From the NCBI RefSeq assembly GCF_965219595.1, contig NZ_OZ244781.1, positions 2,666,001 through 2,730,000 of the forward strand: 64,000 bases of DNA, in the 5' to 3' direction. The position numbers and the translations under genes are program-made. The notes under the pieces are model-generated. The model was not told where the DNA came from. It did no database searches and saw only the letters and a list, made by a program, of their open reading frames with translations. Source of the stretch: Poriferisodalis sp022821985. GTDB taxonomy: Bacteria; Actinomycetota; Acidimicrobiia; Acidimicrobiales; Poriferisodalaceae. Shown here piece after piece: positions 42,155-49,304 of this stretch (within the stretch, counting starts at the first letter, position 1; the number at the start of each line of letters is the position of its first letter).

Positions 42155-42247
42155 AGCGCAAGTATCGCCGCTCGCCTGCTTGATACATCGGCCGGCGAGG
42201 CGCAGCAACGGTGCAGCCGCCGAGATGGCGCCGGGTGCTGCCACCGG

Positions 42248-42253
42248 TACCGT
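42248..42253 (+). promoter_or_regulatory. -10-like hexamer before SirB1 gene
   Basis: TACCGT ends 7 nt before ATG 42261. Confidence 0.45.
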
Positions 42254-42260
42254 CACGTCG

Positions 42261-43079
42261 ATGTCAGACGGCGACGCGGGAGTACCTGACCCCCCAGACG
42301 GTCACCGGTCGCCGGTGGATGCCTTCGCCAGGTGGGCGGCCAGTGAGCCGGTACCGCTCGACCGGGCGGCGTTGGCCATCGCCTCCCACTGCCGGGCGGA
42401 CCCGGTCGACGAAGCTGCCGCGCTGGCCGAGCTGGATCGCCTCGGCGCAGCGGTGCGCGAACCCACGCCGGACGCAGTCGTCGATCTGCTCTTCAGCCAG
42501 GAGGGCTTCGGCCCCAACCGGGGTCGCTTCGCCGATCCGGCCAACAGCTACTTGGACTTGGTGGTCTCGCGGCGGCTCGGTATTCCGATCACGCTGGCGG
42601 TGGTCACCATCGAGGTGGCTCGCCGTGCTGGTGCCGTGCTGCACGGGGTCGGCATGCCGGGTCATTTCCTGGTCGGCACACCCGATCCGGAGGTGTTCAT
42701 CGATGCCTTCGACGGCTGCGTCATCGACCGGGCGGGTGCTGCAGCGATTTTTGCCCGCTTCGAGTCACGTCAGGCGTTCGATGATTCGTTCCTGCAGCCG
42801 ACACCGCCCGAGGCGATTCTGCTGCGCATGCTGAACAATCTGCGCACGCTGCACCTGCGCCAGCCCGATGCGCCCTCAATGTTGGCCGTGCTGGAACTGC
42901 TGACCCGGCTGCCCGGGTGCCCGATCGACGAATACATGCGACTGGGCCAGGCGCTCGCAACGCTGGGACGGCCGGACGAAGGTGCGCGAGCGCTGGAAGG
43001 CGCCGCAGACCGGTTCGGCGGCAACGACGGCGACCAGCTTCGCCGAGCAGCAACACGCCTGTGGGCCCAGCTCAACTAG
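42261..43079 (+). CDS. SirB1 family protein (transglutaminase-like fold)
   Basis: The protein of 272 residues matches SirB1: NSYLDLVVSRRLGIPITLAV, ARRAGAVLHGVGMPGHFLVG and FIDAFDGCVIDR form the transglutaminase-like core, and the C-terminal part has a tetratricopeptide-like pair (LRTLHLRQPDAPSMLAVLEL). The typical catalytic Cys of transglutaminases is not evident. The function is unknown. ATG 42261 is set by the hexamer upstream; the frame is open to 42066 across the GDPD start. Confidence 0.85.
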   Translation: MSDGDAGVPDPPDGHRSPVDAFARWAASEPVPLDRAALAIASHCRADPVDEAAALAELDRLGAAVREPTPDAVVDLLFSQEGFGPNRGRFADPANSYLDLVVSRRLGIPITLAVVTIEVARRAGAVLHGVGMPGHFLVGTPDPEVFIDAFDGCVIDRAGAAAIFARFESRQAFDDSFLQPTPPEAILLRMLNNLRTLHLRQPDAPSMLAVLELLTRLPGCPIDEYMRLGQALATLGRPDEGARALEGAADRFGGNDGDQLRRAATRLWAQLN

Positions 43080-43118
43080 GCCAGCGAGCAGCCGTGGGGC
43101 CACGGTCGCCAGCGCGGG

Positions 43119-43736
43119 CTACAAGCCGATAGCCAGGTCTGGGCGGCCTCGCAGGTGGGTGCGCTCGTTGACGGACAGCACGCTGCGGTGGCCGTGGCTG
43201 GACGCAAAGACTCGTGTTATCGACGTGTAGTCCACGTCGAACTTCAGGAAGGAGTCGGCGTCGAAGCCGAGGCAGCGCGCCAGGTATGCATTCACGACCC
43301 CTCCATGGCAGGCCAAGGCGACGCGGTGGCTGCGATGATCAGCGACGATCGCGTCGACCGCATGGTTGACCGCGGCGATGAACTGCGAGGTGCGCTCTGC
43401 GTCGCCGAACGAGCCGGTTGCCAGCTCGTCCCATCGCTCCCGGTCGGTTTCCTTCAACACCTCCATCGGCACATAGGCGGGGGAGTCACGGTCGAATTCG
43501 CTCAGCCCGTCGCGAACCGTGGGTCGCAGGCCGGTTGCGTCACCGATCGCTTGGGCCGTCTGCAGCGCCCGCTGCATCGGGCTGCTGTACAGGGCGTCGA
43601 TGTTCATCTCGGCGAGCCACCCCGCGACCGCAACGGCCTGCTGACGGCCGATCTCCGACAGGGGCGGGTCTGCTGGCTGACCGTCGTGTCGCACGACTCG
43701 TTCGGGTTGGCCGTGGCGGACGAAGACGAGTTCCAC
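43119..43736 (-). CDS. Histidine phosphatase family protein
   Basis: The protein of 205 residues has the phosphohistidine motif VRHGQPE at its start, the ALYSSPMQRALQTAQAI segment, and the second His in ACHGGVVNA. The fold covers phosphoglycerate mutases and assorted phosphatases; this size fits a phosphatase of the broad PhoE/GpmB type. GTG 43736 follows TAGGGT by 8 nt. The gene is divergent from pyruvate kinase, with only about 67 bp between the start codons. Confidence 0.87.
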   Translation of the reverse strand: MELVFVRHGQPERVVRHDGQPADPPLSEIGRQQAVAVAGWLAEMNIDALYSSPMQRALQTAQAIGDATGLRPTVRDGLSEFDRDSPAYVPMEVLKETDRERWDELATGSFGDAERTSQFIAAVNHAVDAIVADHRSHRVALACHGGVVNAYLARCLGFDADSFLKFDVDYTSITRVFASSHGHRSVLSVNERTHLRGRPDLAIGL

Positions 43737-43744
43737 GGCGGGTG

Positions 43745-43750
43745 ACCCTA
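43745..43750 (-). promoter_or_regulatory. -10-like hexamer before histidine phosphatase gene
   Basis: TAGGGT on the minus strand ends 8 nt before GTG 43736. Confidence 0.4.
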
Positions 43751-43789
43751 GAGGGCAAAATCCATGGCTGACTGCCCTGGCGGGAGCGG

Positions 43790-43795
43790 TACCGT
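43790..43795 (+). promoter_or_regulatory. -10-like hexamer before pyruvate kinase gene
   Basis: TACCGT ends 8 nt before ATG 43804. Confidence 0.4.
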
Positions 43796-43803
43796 GGTAG
43801 CAC

Positions 43804-45237
43804 ATGGCAAGACGGACCAAGATCATCGCCAGCGTCGGGCCAGCCTGCAACGACGAGGCGACCATGACGGCCATGATCGAAGCGGGCGTCGACGTCTGGC
43901 GTCTCGGGCTGGCCCACGGCACGCTCGACGAGCAGGTCGAGACCTTCCGGCGGCTGCGTGCCGTATCGGCAGAATCCGGGCGGCACATCGGGATCCTCGT
44001 GGACCTGCCGGGCCCCAAGGTGCGCTGCAAGCCGTTCCCCGAAGGCGGCTGCGACGTCACTGAGGAGGCCGTGCTGTCGCTCGCCATCGACGGAGACGCC
44101 AGCACGGCGGATCGGATCGTGGTCGACTACGAGGGACTGCTGACCGACGTGGGACCTGGCGACCAGCTGTCGTTCGGCGACGGCAACGTGGTGCTGGTGG
44201 TGGAGGACCGTGCCTCCAATGCCCTCAAGACCCGCGTCCTGCACGGGGGTCATCTCGAAGGCCGGCCGGGCCTGCATGTCGACTCGTCCAAACTGCGCAT
44301 CAGCACGCCGACGCCGCAGGACCTGAAGCTGGCCGACACGTTCATCGACTTGGGCACCGACATGGTTGCGCTGTCGTTCGTCCGCTCCGCACATGACATG
44401 CGGCGCTTGGGCGTCGAGCCTCACCCCCGCGGCCCGCTGCTGGTGGCCAAGATCGAGACCAACGCCGCCGTGGAGAACCTTGACGGGATTATCGAGTCGT
44501 CCTCGGCAGTCATGGTGGCGCGCGGCGACCTGGGTGCGGAGTGCGACATCGAGGAATTGCCGCACTTGCAGAAGCGGATTATCGAGGCCTGTGTCGCACA
44601 CGGCCGACCGGCCATCACCGCGACACAGATGCTGGAATCGCTGCTGCACTCGCCGGTGCCGACACGGGCGGAGGCCTCCGATATCGCCAACGCAGTGTTC
44701 GACGGAACGTCCGCTGTGATGCTGAGCGGCGAGACGGCCATCGGCCACGATCCCGTGAACGCTGTGCGCACCATGGCCCGCATCACCGAGCGAGCCGACG
44801 AGCGCTTCGACTACGAGGCGTGGTGGAACCGGCTGCTGTCGGTGCGCAGGCTGGACGAACGTGCTGCCGACTACCTGCGGGTGACCGACGGCATCACCCA
44901 GTCGGCGTCGAGACTGGCGACCGAGCTGGGCGCTCAAGCCATCATCTGCCTGAGCCGCTCGGGGTTCACCGCCCGCAGCATGGCCCGGTTCCGCCCGTCG
45001 ATGCCGCTGCTGGGCCTGACGCCCGAGCCTCGCACCGCGATGCAGCTCTCGCTTTCGTGGGGGACGCGCCCGCTGGTCTTCGGCGAACGCCTCACCCCGG
45101 CCGAGTCGGCACTCGAGGCGGTGCACGCGGCCGCACGCACCGGCGTGGTGCGAAGCGGCGACATGGTGGTGGTGGTGTCGGGCTCGAGCCCTGAGTCGCA
45201 CGCCACCGACAACCTGCGCGCCATGCGCGTGCCCTGA
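43804..45237 (+). CDS. pyk: Pyruvate kinase, divergent (potassium-independent signature)
   Basis: The protein of 477 residues covers the barrel, B domain and C-terminal domain. Phosphoryl-transfer residues are kept: Lys in LLVAKIETN, metal acids in KIET and MVARGDLG, Thr in TATQMLES. The loop that binds K+ in the muscle enzyme (RLNFSHG) reads RLGLAHG here (residues 33-39), and the next strand reads VDLPGPKVRC, with Leu and Lys in the places (113 and 117 of muscle enzyme numbering) that mark K+-independent enzymes. It makes pyruvate and ATP from PEP. A remnant of the dispersed repeat (GAGGCTGAGCCC) follows the stop. It could be a secondary isozyme. Confidence 0.88.
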   Translation: MARRTKIIASVGPACNDEATMTAMIEAGVDVWRLGLAHGTLDEQVETFRRLRAVSAESGRHIGILVDLPGPKVRCKPFPEGGCDVTEEAVLSLAIDGDASTADRIVVDYEGLLTDVGPGDQLSFGDGNVVLVVEDRASNALKTRVLHGGHLEGRPGLHVDSSKLRISTPTPQDLKLADTFIDLGTDMVALSFVRSAHDMRRLGVEPHPRGPLLVAKIETNAAVENLDGIIESSSAVMVARGDLGAECDIEELPHLQKRIIEACVAHGRPAITATQMLESLLHSPVPTRAEASDIANAVFDGTSAVMLSGETAIGHDPVNAVRTMARITERADERFDYEAWWNRLLSVRRLDERAADYLRVTDGITQSASRLATELGAQAIICLSRSGFTARSMARFRPSMPLLGLTPEPRTAMQLSLSWGTRPLVFGERLTPAESALEAVHAAARTGVVRSGDMVVVVSGSSPESHATDNLRAMRVP

Positions 45238-45251
45238 GAGGCTGAGCCCAG

Positions 45252-45563
45252 CTAACCGGTGTCGATGTCGATATCGACGTCGATTCGGGAGGGGTCGATG
45301 CGGTCAGGCCCGCACAACGGGTTCTGGGGTACCTGCACGGTCCGGCCGAAGGCCTCGCACGAGCAGGTGTCCTGGCAGTCGCGCAGCCCGGTCCATTGCA
45401 CGGCCAGCACCGCTGCCCCGCCGATCAGCACCACCGCGATGAGTACGGCCAGTACTAGCCGGCGTATCAGCCGGAGCGCAACGAAGGCCGCCACGGCCAA
45501 TGCGGCGATCCCGCCGACCAGAGCGATGCTGAGGCGGTCGGCATCGAGCCATTCGGGCAGCAC
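45252..45563 (-). CDS. Small membrane protein with Cys-rich tail
   Basis: The protein of 103 residues has two predicted membrane helices (about 12-30 and 36-55) and then a short domain with CQDTCSC and a further Cys in QNPLC, ending IDVDIDIDTG. The Cys group may form disulfides or hold a metal outside the membrane. I do not recognise a family. GTG 45563 lies 8 nt after TACTCT on the minus strand. It is convergent with pyruvate kinase and divergent from the DUF3151 operon. Confidence 0.65.
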   Translation of the reverse strand: MLPEWLDADRLSIALVGGIAALAVAAFVALRLIRRLVLAVLIAVVLIGGAAVLAVQWTGLRDCQDTCSCEAFGRTVQVPQNPLCGPDRIDPSRIDVDIDIDTG

Positions 45564-45571
45564 TCCAACAG

Positions 45572-45577
45572 AGAGTA
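45572..45577 (-). promoter_or_regulatory. -10-like hexamer before small membrane protein gene
   Basis: TACTCT on the minus strand ends 8 nt before GTG 45563. Confidence 0.35.
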
Positions 45578-45676
45578 CGCAGCGTGCTGGCAGCGCCCGT
45601 GGACCGCTCCCGGGCCGGCGCCAAGGCGCTCACTAGAGTCGAAGTGGCTCGAACGACACTTCATGAGGTTCCACGC

Positions 45677-46141
45677 ATGGCGGCCACACCCATAGACCTG
45701 CGCCCGGGCGGCCTGCCCGAGACGGTGCTGGATCCGGCCCCTCCCGCCGCCGTCGCGGCATGGGAAGCGGCGATGGCTCTACGAATGGCTGAACGGGGTG
45801 CTGCGCTATCGGCGGTGGCCGCCCGCTGGCCGCGGCTGCTGGAGGCCTGGGCGGAACTGGGGCGCTGGGCGGCGAGCGAGGGCCGCCACATCGAGGCGTA
45901 CGCCTACTGCAGAGTGGGCTACCACCGGGGACTTGACGCGCTTCGCGCCGCCGGCTGGCGGGGGAGCGGCTACGTCCGCTGGGCGGAGCACACCAACACT
46001 GGCTTCCTGTGGTCGCTGCTGGGCCTGGGTCGGTGCGCAGCCGCCATCGGCGAGCACGATGAGGCCGACCGGTGCGCCGGTTTCCTGATGCAGCTCGACC
46101 CCGGAGGCGAGCCGTCCACGGGTGAGTGGCCGCAGGCGTGA
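45677..46141 (+). CDS. DUF3151 family protein
   Basis: The protein of 154 residues matches the actinobacterial DUF3151: AVAARWPRLLEAWAELG, the strongly conserved EAYAYCRVGYHRGLDAL, AGWRGSGYVRWAEHTNTGFL and IGEHDEADRCAGFL. It is all-helical and TPR-like; the function is unknown. ATG 45677 is used, with TAGAGT at 45634-45639 as a possible promoter. The stop overlaps the GTG of mobA (GTGA), so these genes are coupled. Confidence 0.88.
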   Translation: MAATPIDLRPGGLPETVLDPAPPAAVAAWEAAMALRMAERGAALSAVAARWPRLLEAWAELGRWAASEGRHIEAYAYCRVGYHRGLDALRAAGWRGSGYVRWAEHTNTGFLWSLLGLGRCAAAIGEHDEADRCAGFLMQLDPGGEPSTGEWPQA

Positions 46142-46716
46142 AGCCCGCCGGCGTCGTGCTGTGCGGCGGCGCATCCACGCGTATGGGCATCGACAAGGCC
46201 GGCCTGGAACTGGCGGGCCGACCGCTGGCCTTGTGGGTCGCCGATGCGCTTTCGGCCGCGGGAGCAAACCCTGTCGTGGCGCAGGGCGGCAGTCCGCCGT
46301 TGCCGCTTGCGGCTGATCCCGACAGCTCGCCACATGCCGGACCGCTCTCGGCCCTGATCGATGCGCTGGAGCGCCATGGCGATGTGCTCGTGTGCCCGAC
46401 CGACGTGCCGACGGTGCCAGCCGAGCTGCTTGCCGCCCTGGTCGAGCGCGCCCGCAGTACCGGTGCGCCAGTGGTGCTGGCTCGCAGCGACCGCCCGGAG
46501 CCGCTTATCGGCCATTACGCCCGCGGATCGCTCTCGATGTTGCAGGCGGGCATGCAGGCTGGTGCGCGCGGACCGAAGGAGGCTTTCGACATCGAGAGCG
46601 TTCCGACTGTGCCGGTGGCAGCGTCTGATGTGCTGAACGTGAATACGCCCGCCGATCTGGCCGCAGCCGAGTCGATCTTGGCGGCTCGCGAAGCGGCCCA
46701 GCCGGGAGCGAGCTGA
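46138..46716 (+). CDS. mobA: Molybdenum cofactor guanylyltransferase
   Basis: The protein of 192 residues is a nucleotidyltransferase with the GTP-binding loop VVLCGGASTRMGIDKAGLEL, the metal Asp region CPTDVPTVPAELL and the closing VLNVNTPADLAAAE, typical of MobA/MobA-like enzymes. It attaches GMP to molybdopterin to make the MGD cofactor; the related MocA adds CMP, the form used by xanthine oxidase-type enzymes. A MocA role is therefore possible, given the molybdenum hydroxylase at 3.1 kb. GTG 46138 overlaps the DUF3151 stop. Confidence 0.82.
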   Translation: MKPAGVVLCGGASTRMGIDKAGLELAGRPLALWVADALSAAGANPVVAQGGSPPLPLAADPDSSPHAGPLSALIDALERHGDVLVCPTDVPTVPAELLAALVERARSTGAPVVLARSDRPEPLIGHYARGSLSMLQAGMQAGARGPKEAFDIESVPTVPVAASDVLNVNTPADLAAAESILAAREAAQPGAS

Positions 46717-46721
46717 CCCGC

Positions 46722-47996
46722 ATGGCACCCCCGCGTGACCGACCTCGCCGCAGCTCGTCTCGCCATGATTCGTCTCGCAGCGATCGGCGCCGCAGCGACT
46801 CGTCTCGCCGGGATGCATCACCGTACGAGTGGGTGGACACGCAAGCGGATCTCGACGCTCTGGTCGCCGATCTGCTGACCGCCGGCTGCGTGGCCGTGGA
46901 CACCGAGTTTCACCGTGAGCGCAGCTACAGGCCGCAGTTGGCGCTGGTGCAGATTGCGTTCGGCGAGCGGATCGCGCTCATCGATCCCACCACCACCGAG
47001 GTTGCAGTGCTGGGCGCCGTGCTGGCGGCTGATGTCCTGATGGTCATGCACGCGTGCGCGCAGGACATCGAGGTGCTGTCCCAGGAGTGCGACGCCATCC
47101 CGTCGCAGCTCTTCGACACACAGGTGGCCGCCGGTTTTCTGGGCATGAGCACACCGTCGCTGTCGGCGCTGACTGACCGGCTGCTCGGCGTGCGGCTGGC
47201 CAAGGGCAACCGCCTGACCGACTGGTTCGAGCGGCCGCTGCGACCGGCCCAGCAGCGCTACGCAGCCGACGATGTGGCGTACTTGATCCCCCTGCTTGAC
47301 GAGTTGCGCTCCCGCCTGACGGCGCGGGGTCGCTGGCAATGGGCGCTCGACGAGTGCGAGCAGTGGCGCCGACCTCCCGGTCCGCCGCCGGATCCTGCCC
47401 AAGCGTGGACCCGGATCAAGGGGGCGCGCCAGTTGCGCGGGCCCCAGCGAGCGGTCGCGTACCGGCTGGCTGCCTGGCGCGAGCGAACGGCCAGCGAGCG
47501 GGACATCCCGGTGCGCTTCGTGCTGTCGGACATGGCGCTGCTGTCGATCGCTCAGCGTCGCCCCCGCAGCATCGATGACCTCGGCGGCTTGCGGGGGGTG
47601 GACGGCGGCCAGTTCCGCGGCGCGGCCGGCGACCGGATCATGGCTGAGGTGCGGCGCGGTCTCGACATGGCGCCGGGCGACATCCCAGCGAGCGCGCTGC
47701 CGGCGGGGCCCAACGTGGATGCGGCACTGCAGCCGGCCGTCCCGCTCGTGGGCGCCTGGGTGGACGAGGTGGCACGCACCGAGGGCATCGATCGCAGCCT
47801 GCTGGCGACCCGTTCGGACATCGCCGCGCTGCTCGCGGGCGATCCGGCCTCGAAGCTGAGCTCGGGCTGGAGAGCCGAAGTGGTGGGCGATGGGATCAGG
47901 TCGCTGCTGGCGGGGGAGGCTGCACTCGCGTTCGATCCGTCGGCTGGCCTGCAGCTCGAGCCGCGGCCCGGCGGGGCGCCTGAACAGTGCGAATGA
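46722..47996 (+). CDS. rnd: Ribonuclease D-like 3'-5' exonuclease
   Basis: The protein of 424 residues has the DEDDy exonuclease core: VDTEFHRE (first Asp/Glu), ACAQDIEVL, and YAADDVAYL with the catalytic Tyr and Asp. One or two HRDC-like helical regions follow (about 215-380). It trims 3' ends of stable RNAs. The N-terminal 35 residues are an unusual Ser/Arg/Asp tract (RSSSRHDSSRSDRRRSDSS), encoded by repeats of TCGTCTCGC, probably disordered and RNA-binding. It starts 5 bp after mobA. Confidence 0.88.
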   Translation: MAPPRDRPRRSSSRHDSSRSDRRRSDSSRRDASPYEWVDTQADLDALVADLLTAGCVAVDTEFHRERSYRPQLALVQIAFGERIALIDPTTTEVAVLGAVLAADVLMVMHACAQDIEVLSQECDAIPSQLFDTQVAAGFLGMSTPSLSALTDRLLGVRLAKGNRLTDWFERPLRPAQQRYAADDVAYLIPLLDELRSRLTARGRWQWALDECEQWRRPPGPPPDPAQAWTRIKGARQLRGPQRAVAYRLAAWRERTASERDIPVRFVLSDMALLSIAQRRPRSIDDLGGLRGVDGGQFRGAAGDRIMAEVRRGLDMAPGDIPASALPAGPNVDAALQPAVPLVGAWVDEVARTEGIDRSLLATRSDIAALLAGDPASKLSSGWRAEVVGDGIRSLLAGEAALAFDPSAGLQLEPRPGGAPEQCE

Positions 47997-48029
47997 CACG
48001 CAGCGCCGTGCCTCAAACGGTAGGGTGGC

Positions 48030-48057
48030 AGGGCACTTCGTAGAACACAGGTGCCCT
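48030..48057 (+). promoter_or_regulatory. Hairpin in leader of small acidic protein gene
   Basis: AGGGCAC (48030-48036) and GTGCCCT (48051-48057) are exact inverted copies with a 14 nt loop. TAGGGT at 48021-48026 lies just upstream and could be the -10 box. No T-run follows, so attenuation or mRNA stability is as likely as termination of the RNase D transcript. Confidence 0.4.
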
Positions 48058-48129
48058 ATCCGGCGCGGATGGGGGCATGTCCGGACGCAGGCAAGCGAGG
48101 CCTCGCAGTCGAGCACGAGGAGCCAGCCG

Positions 48130-48402
48130 GTGAAGAAGGGTCGACATCGCCGCTATGAGGAGGCTCGCAAGTTCCAGCGGGCCACGGCGGAGCGTTTCAC
48201 CATCGAGGACTACGACTTCGACAACTCGGACCGTTTCGGGGTGGAGCCCGGAGACCGTGACATGGCCGACGAGGAATCGGCTCCCGACGACCAGTACGGC
48301 CATCTTGCCGACAAGTACGACGACTATTCGGATCTCGAGGCCAAGTACGCCGATTTCGATTCCGAAGCCGACGAAGAGGCACCGCAGCGCGAGAGCGCCT
48401 GA
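48130..48402 (+). CDS. Small hypothetical protein, basic head and acidic tail
   Basis: The protein of 90 residues begins MKKGRHRRYEEARKFQRATA and then becomes strongly acidic (IEDYDFDNSDRFG, DKYDDYSDLEAKYADFDSE). No membrane segment or Cys is present. The charge split suggests binding to a nucleic acid or a basic partner, but no family is recognised. GTG 48130 has GGAG 8 bp upstream; codons upstream of that lie in the RNase D gene in another frame. The stop abuts the stop of the convergent Cys-rich gene. Confidence 0.7.
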   Translation: MKKGRHRRYEEARKFQRATAERFTIEDYDFDNSDRFGVEPGDRDMADEESAPDDQYGHLADKYDDYSDLEAKYADFDSEADEEAPQRESA

Positions 48403-49167
48403 CTAGCCGTCGCGGCGGCGGACTGCTGGGTGGGGGAGCAGCTGGGCTGAGGCGACGCGCTGGTCGAGTTGCGTGCGCAGCTCGGCGTAGATCGCCGGTC
48501 CGCAGATCGCTGTCAGCTCGTCGCAGAGCGCCCTGAACACGGGCTGGCTGCCGACGTGGGCCTGAGCCGCCGAGGTGCACCACCAGGCGACATCGGTGTC
48601 AGGGCCGCCCCAGTCGCGCAGTTCCCATTCCCGCACCATCGTGTAGATGTGGCCGGTGACGGTCTCATGGTCTTCGCGGCGCAGCGGCGCCTGCCAGCAG
48701 ATCTCGGGCTTGGTGTCCATGGGCCGCCGGCCGGTGCGCTCAGCCAGCAGGTGGAACGCGCAGCCGGCGCCTGCGGGGTGATCGGCCCGGTTCGCGAACA
48801 CGCACGCACCGTCGACGACTCGGGTGCGCCACCAGCCATCGCCGTCCTGCCAGAGTGCCTCGGCGGGATCACGGTGGTGCTGCCAGAGCTCGGCGTCGAG
48901 CTCGGCGATCATCTCCCGCACGTGTGCGAGGTCGTCATCGCCGTTGAGATAAGCACCGTGGCTGCAGCAGCCCAATGCCAGCTCGGGGGCTGGTTCGATG
49001 TCGATGCCGGGGCAGCCGGCGCCGTAGACACACGTCCAGGCGCTGGCAAGGAACGTCACATCGAAGAGCCACGTGCGGTGTTCAAGCGGATCTTCCAGCG
49101 ACAGCCACTCCCGGGTGTCGTGGCCCAGGCTCCAGCCATCGGGGCCCGCACCGATATCAGAAGCCAT
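48403..49167 (-). CDS. Conserved hypothetical protein with Cys cluster
   Basis: The protein of 254 residues has a Cys pattern in CVYGAGCPGI, GCCSHGAYL, CVFAN, AGCAFH and KPEICWQAPLRR, suggesting a metal or iron-sulfur site like that of YkgJ/DUF3109-type cysteine-cluster proteins; that relation is an inference from the spacing. The N-terminus WLFDVTFLASAWTC looks conserved in actinobacteria. ATG 49167 lies 8 nt after TAGGCT; the frame open to 49269 runs through a dispersed repeat and should not be counted. Confidence 0.65.
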   Translation of the reverse strand: MASDIGAGPDGWSLGHDTREWLSLEDPLEHRTWLFDVTFLASAWTCVYGAGCPGIDIEPAPELALGCCSHGAYLNGDDDLAHVREMIAELDAELWQHHRDPAEALWQDGDGWWRTRVVDGACVFANRADHPAGAGCAFHLLAERTGRRPMDTKPEICWQAPLRREDHETVTGHIYTMVREWELRDWGGPDTDVAWWCTSAAQAHVGSQPVFRALCDELTAICGPAIYAELRTQLDQRVASAQLLPHPAVRRRDG

Positions 49168-49175
49168 CCGCGCCG

Positions 49176-49181
49176 AGCCTA
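49176..49181 (-). promoter_or_regulatory. -10-like hexamer before Cys-cluster protein gene
   Basis: TAGGCT on the minus strand ends 8 nt before ATG 49167. Confidence 0.4.
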
Positions 49182-49182
49182 C

Positions 49183-49243
49183 GAGGCCGAGCTTGGGAGG
49201 CCGGGGCCTGAGCGGCCCGTGAGCGGAGCTCACGAGAGCGGGG
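49183..49243 (+). repeat. Dispersed hairpin repeat, family 1, copy D
   Basis: GAGGCCGAGC, GGGGCCTGAGCGGCCC, GTGAGC-GGA-GCTCAC and GAGAGCGGGG are present in order. It lies in the divergent region between the Cys-cluster gene and glcD, next to both promoters. Confidence 0.75.
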
Positions 49244-49292
49244 ACATTGGCCGAGCCGACTTTTGCCAAGTCGATCTGCGGTGCTTGTGGGG

Positions 49293-49298
49293 TACGGT
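49293..49298 (+). promoter_or_regulatory. -10-like hexamer before glcD
   Basis: TACGGT ends 6 nt before GTG 49305, favouring that start over the open frame from 49263. Confidence 0.45.
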
Positions 49299-49304
49299 CG
49301 GGGC

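Noticed and set aside
49168..49269. N-terminal extension of the Cys-cluster protein
   Set aside because: These codons lie in dispersed repeat copy D, and a -10-like hexamer with ATG 49167 gives a better start.
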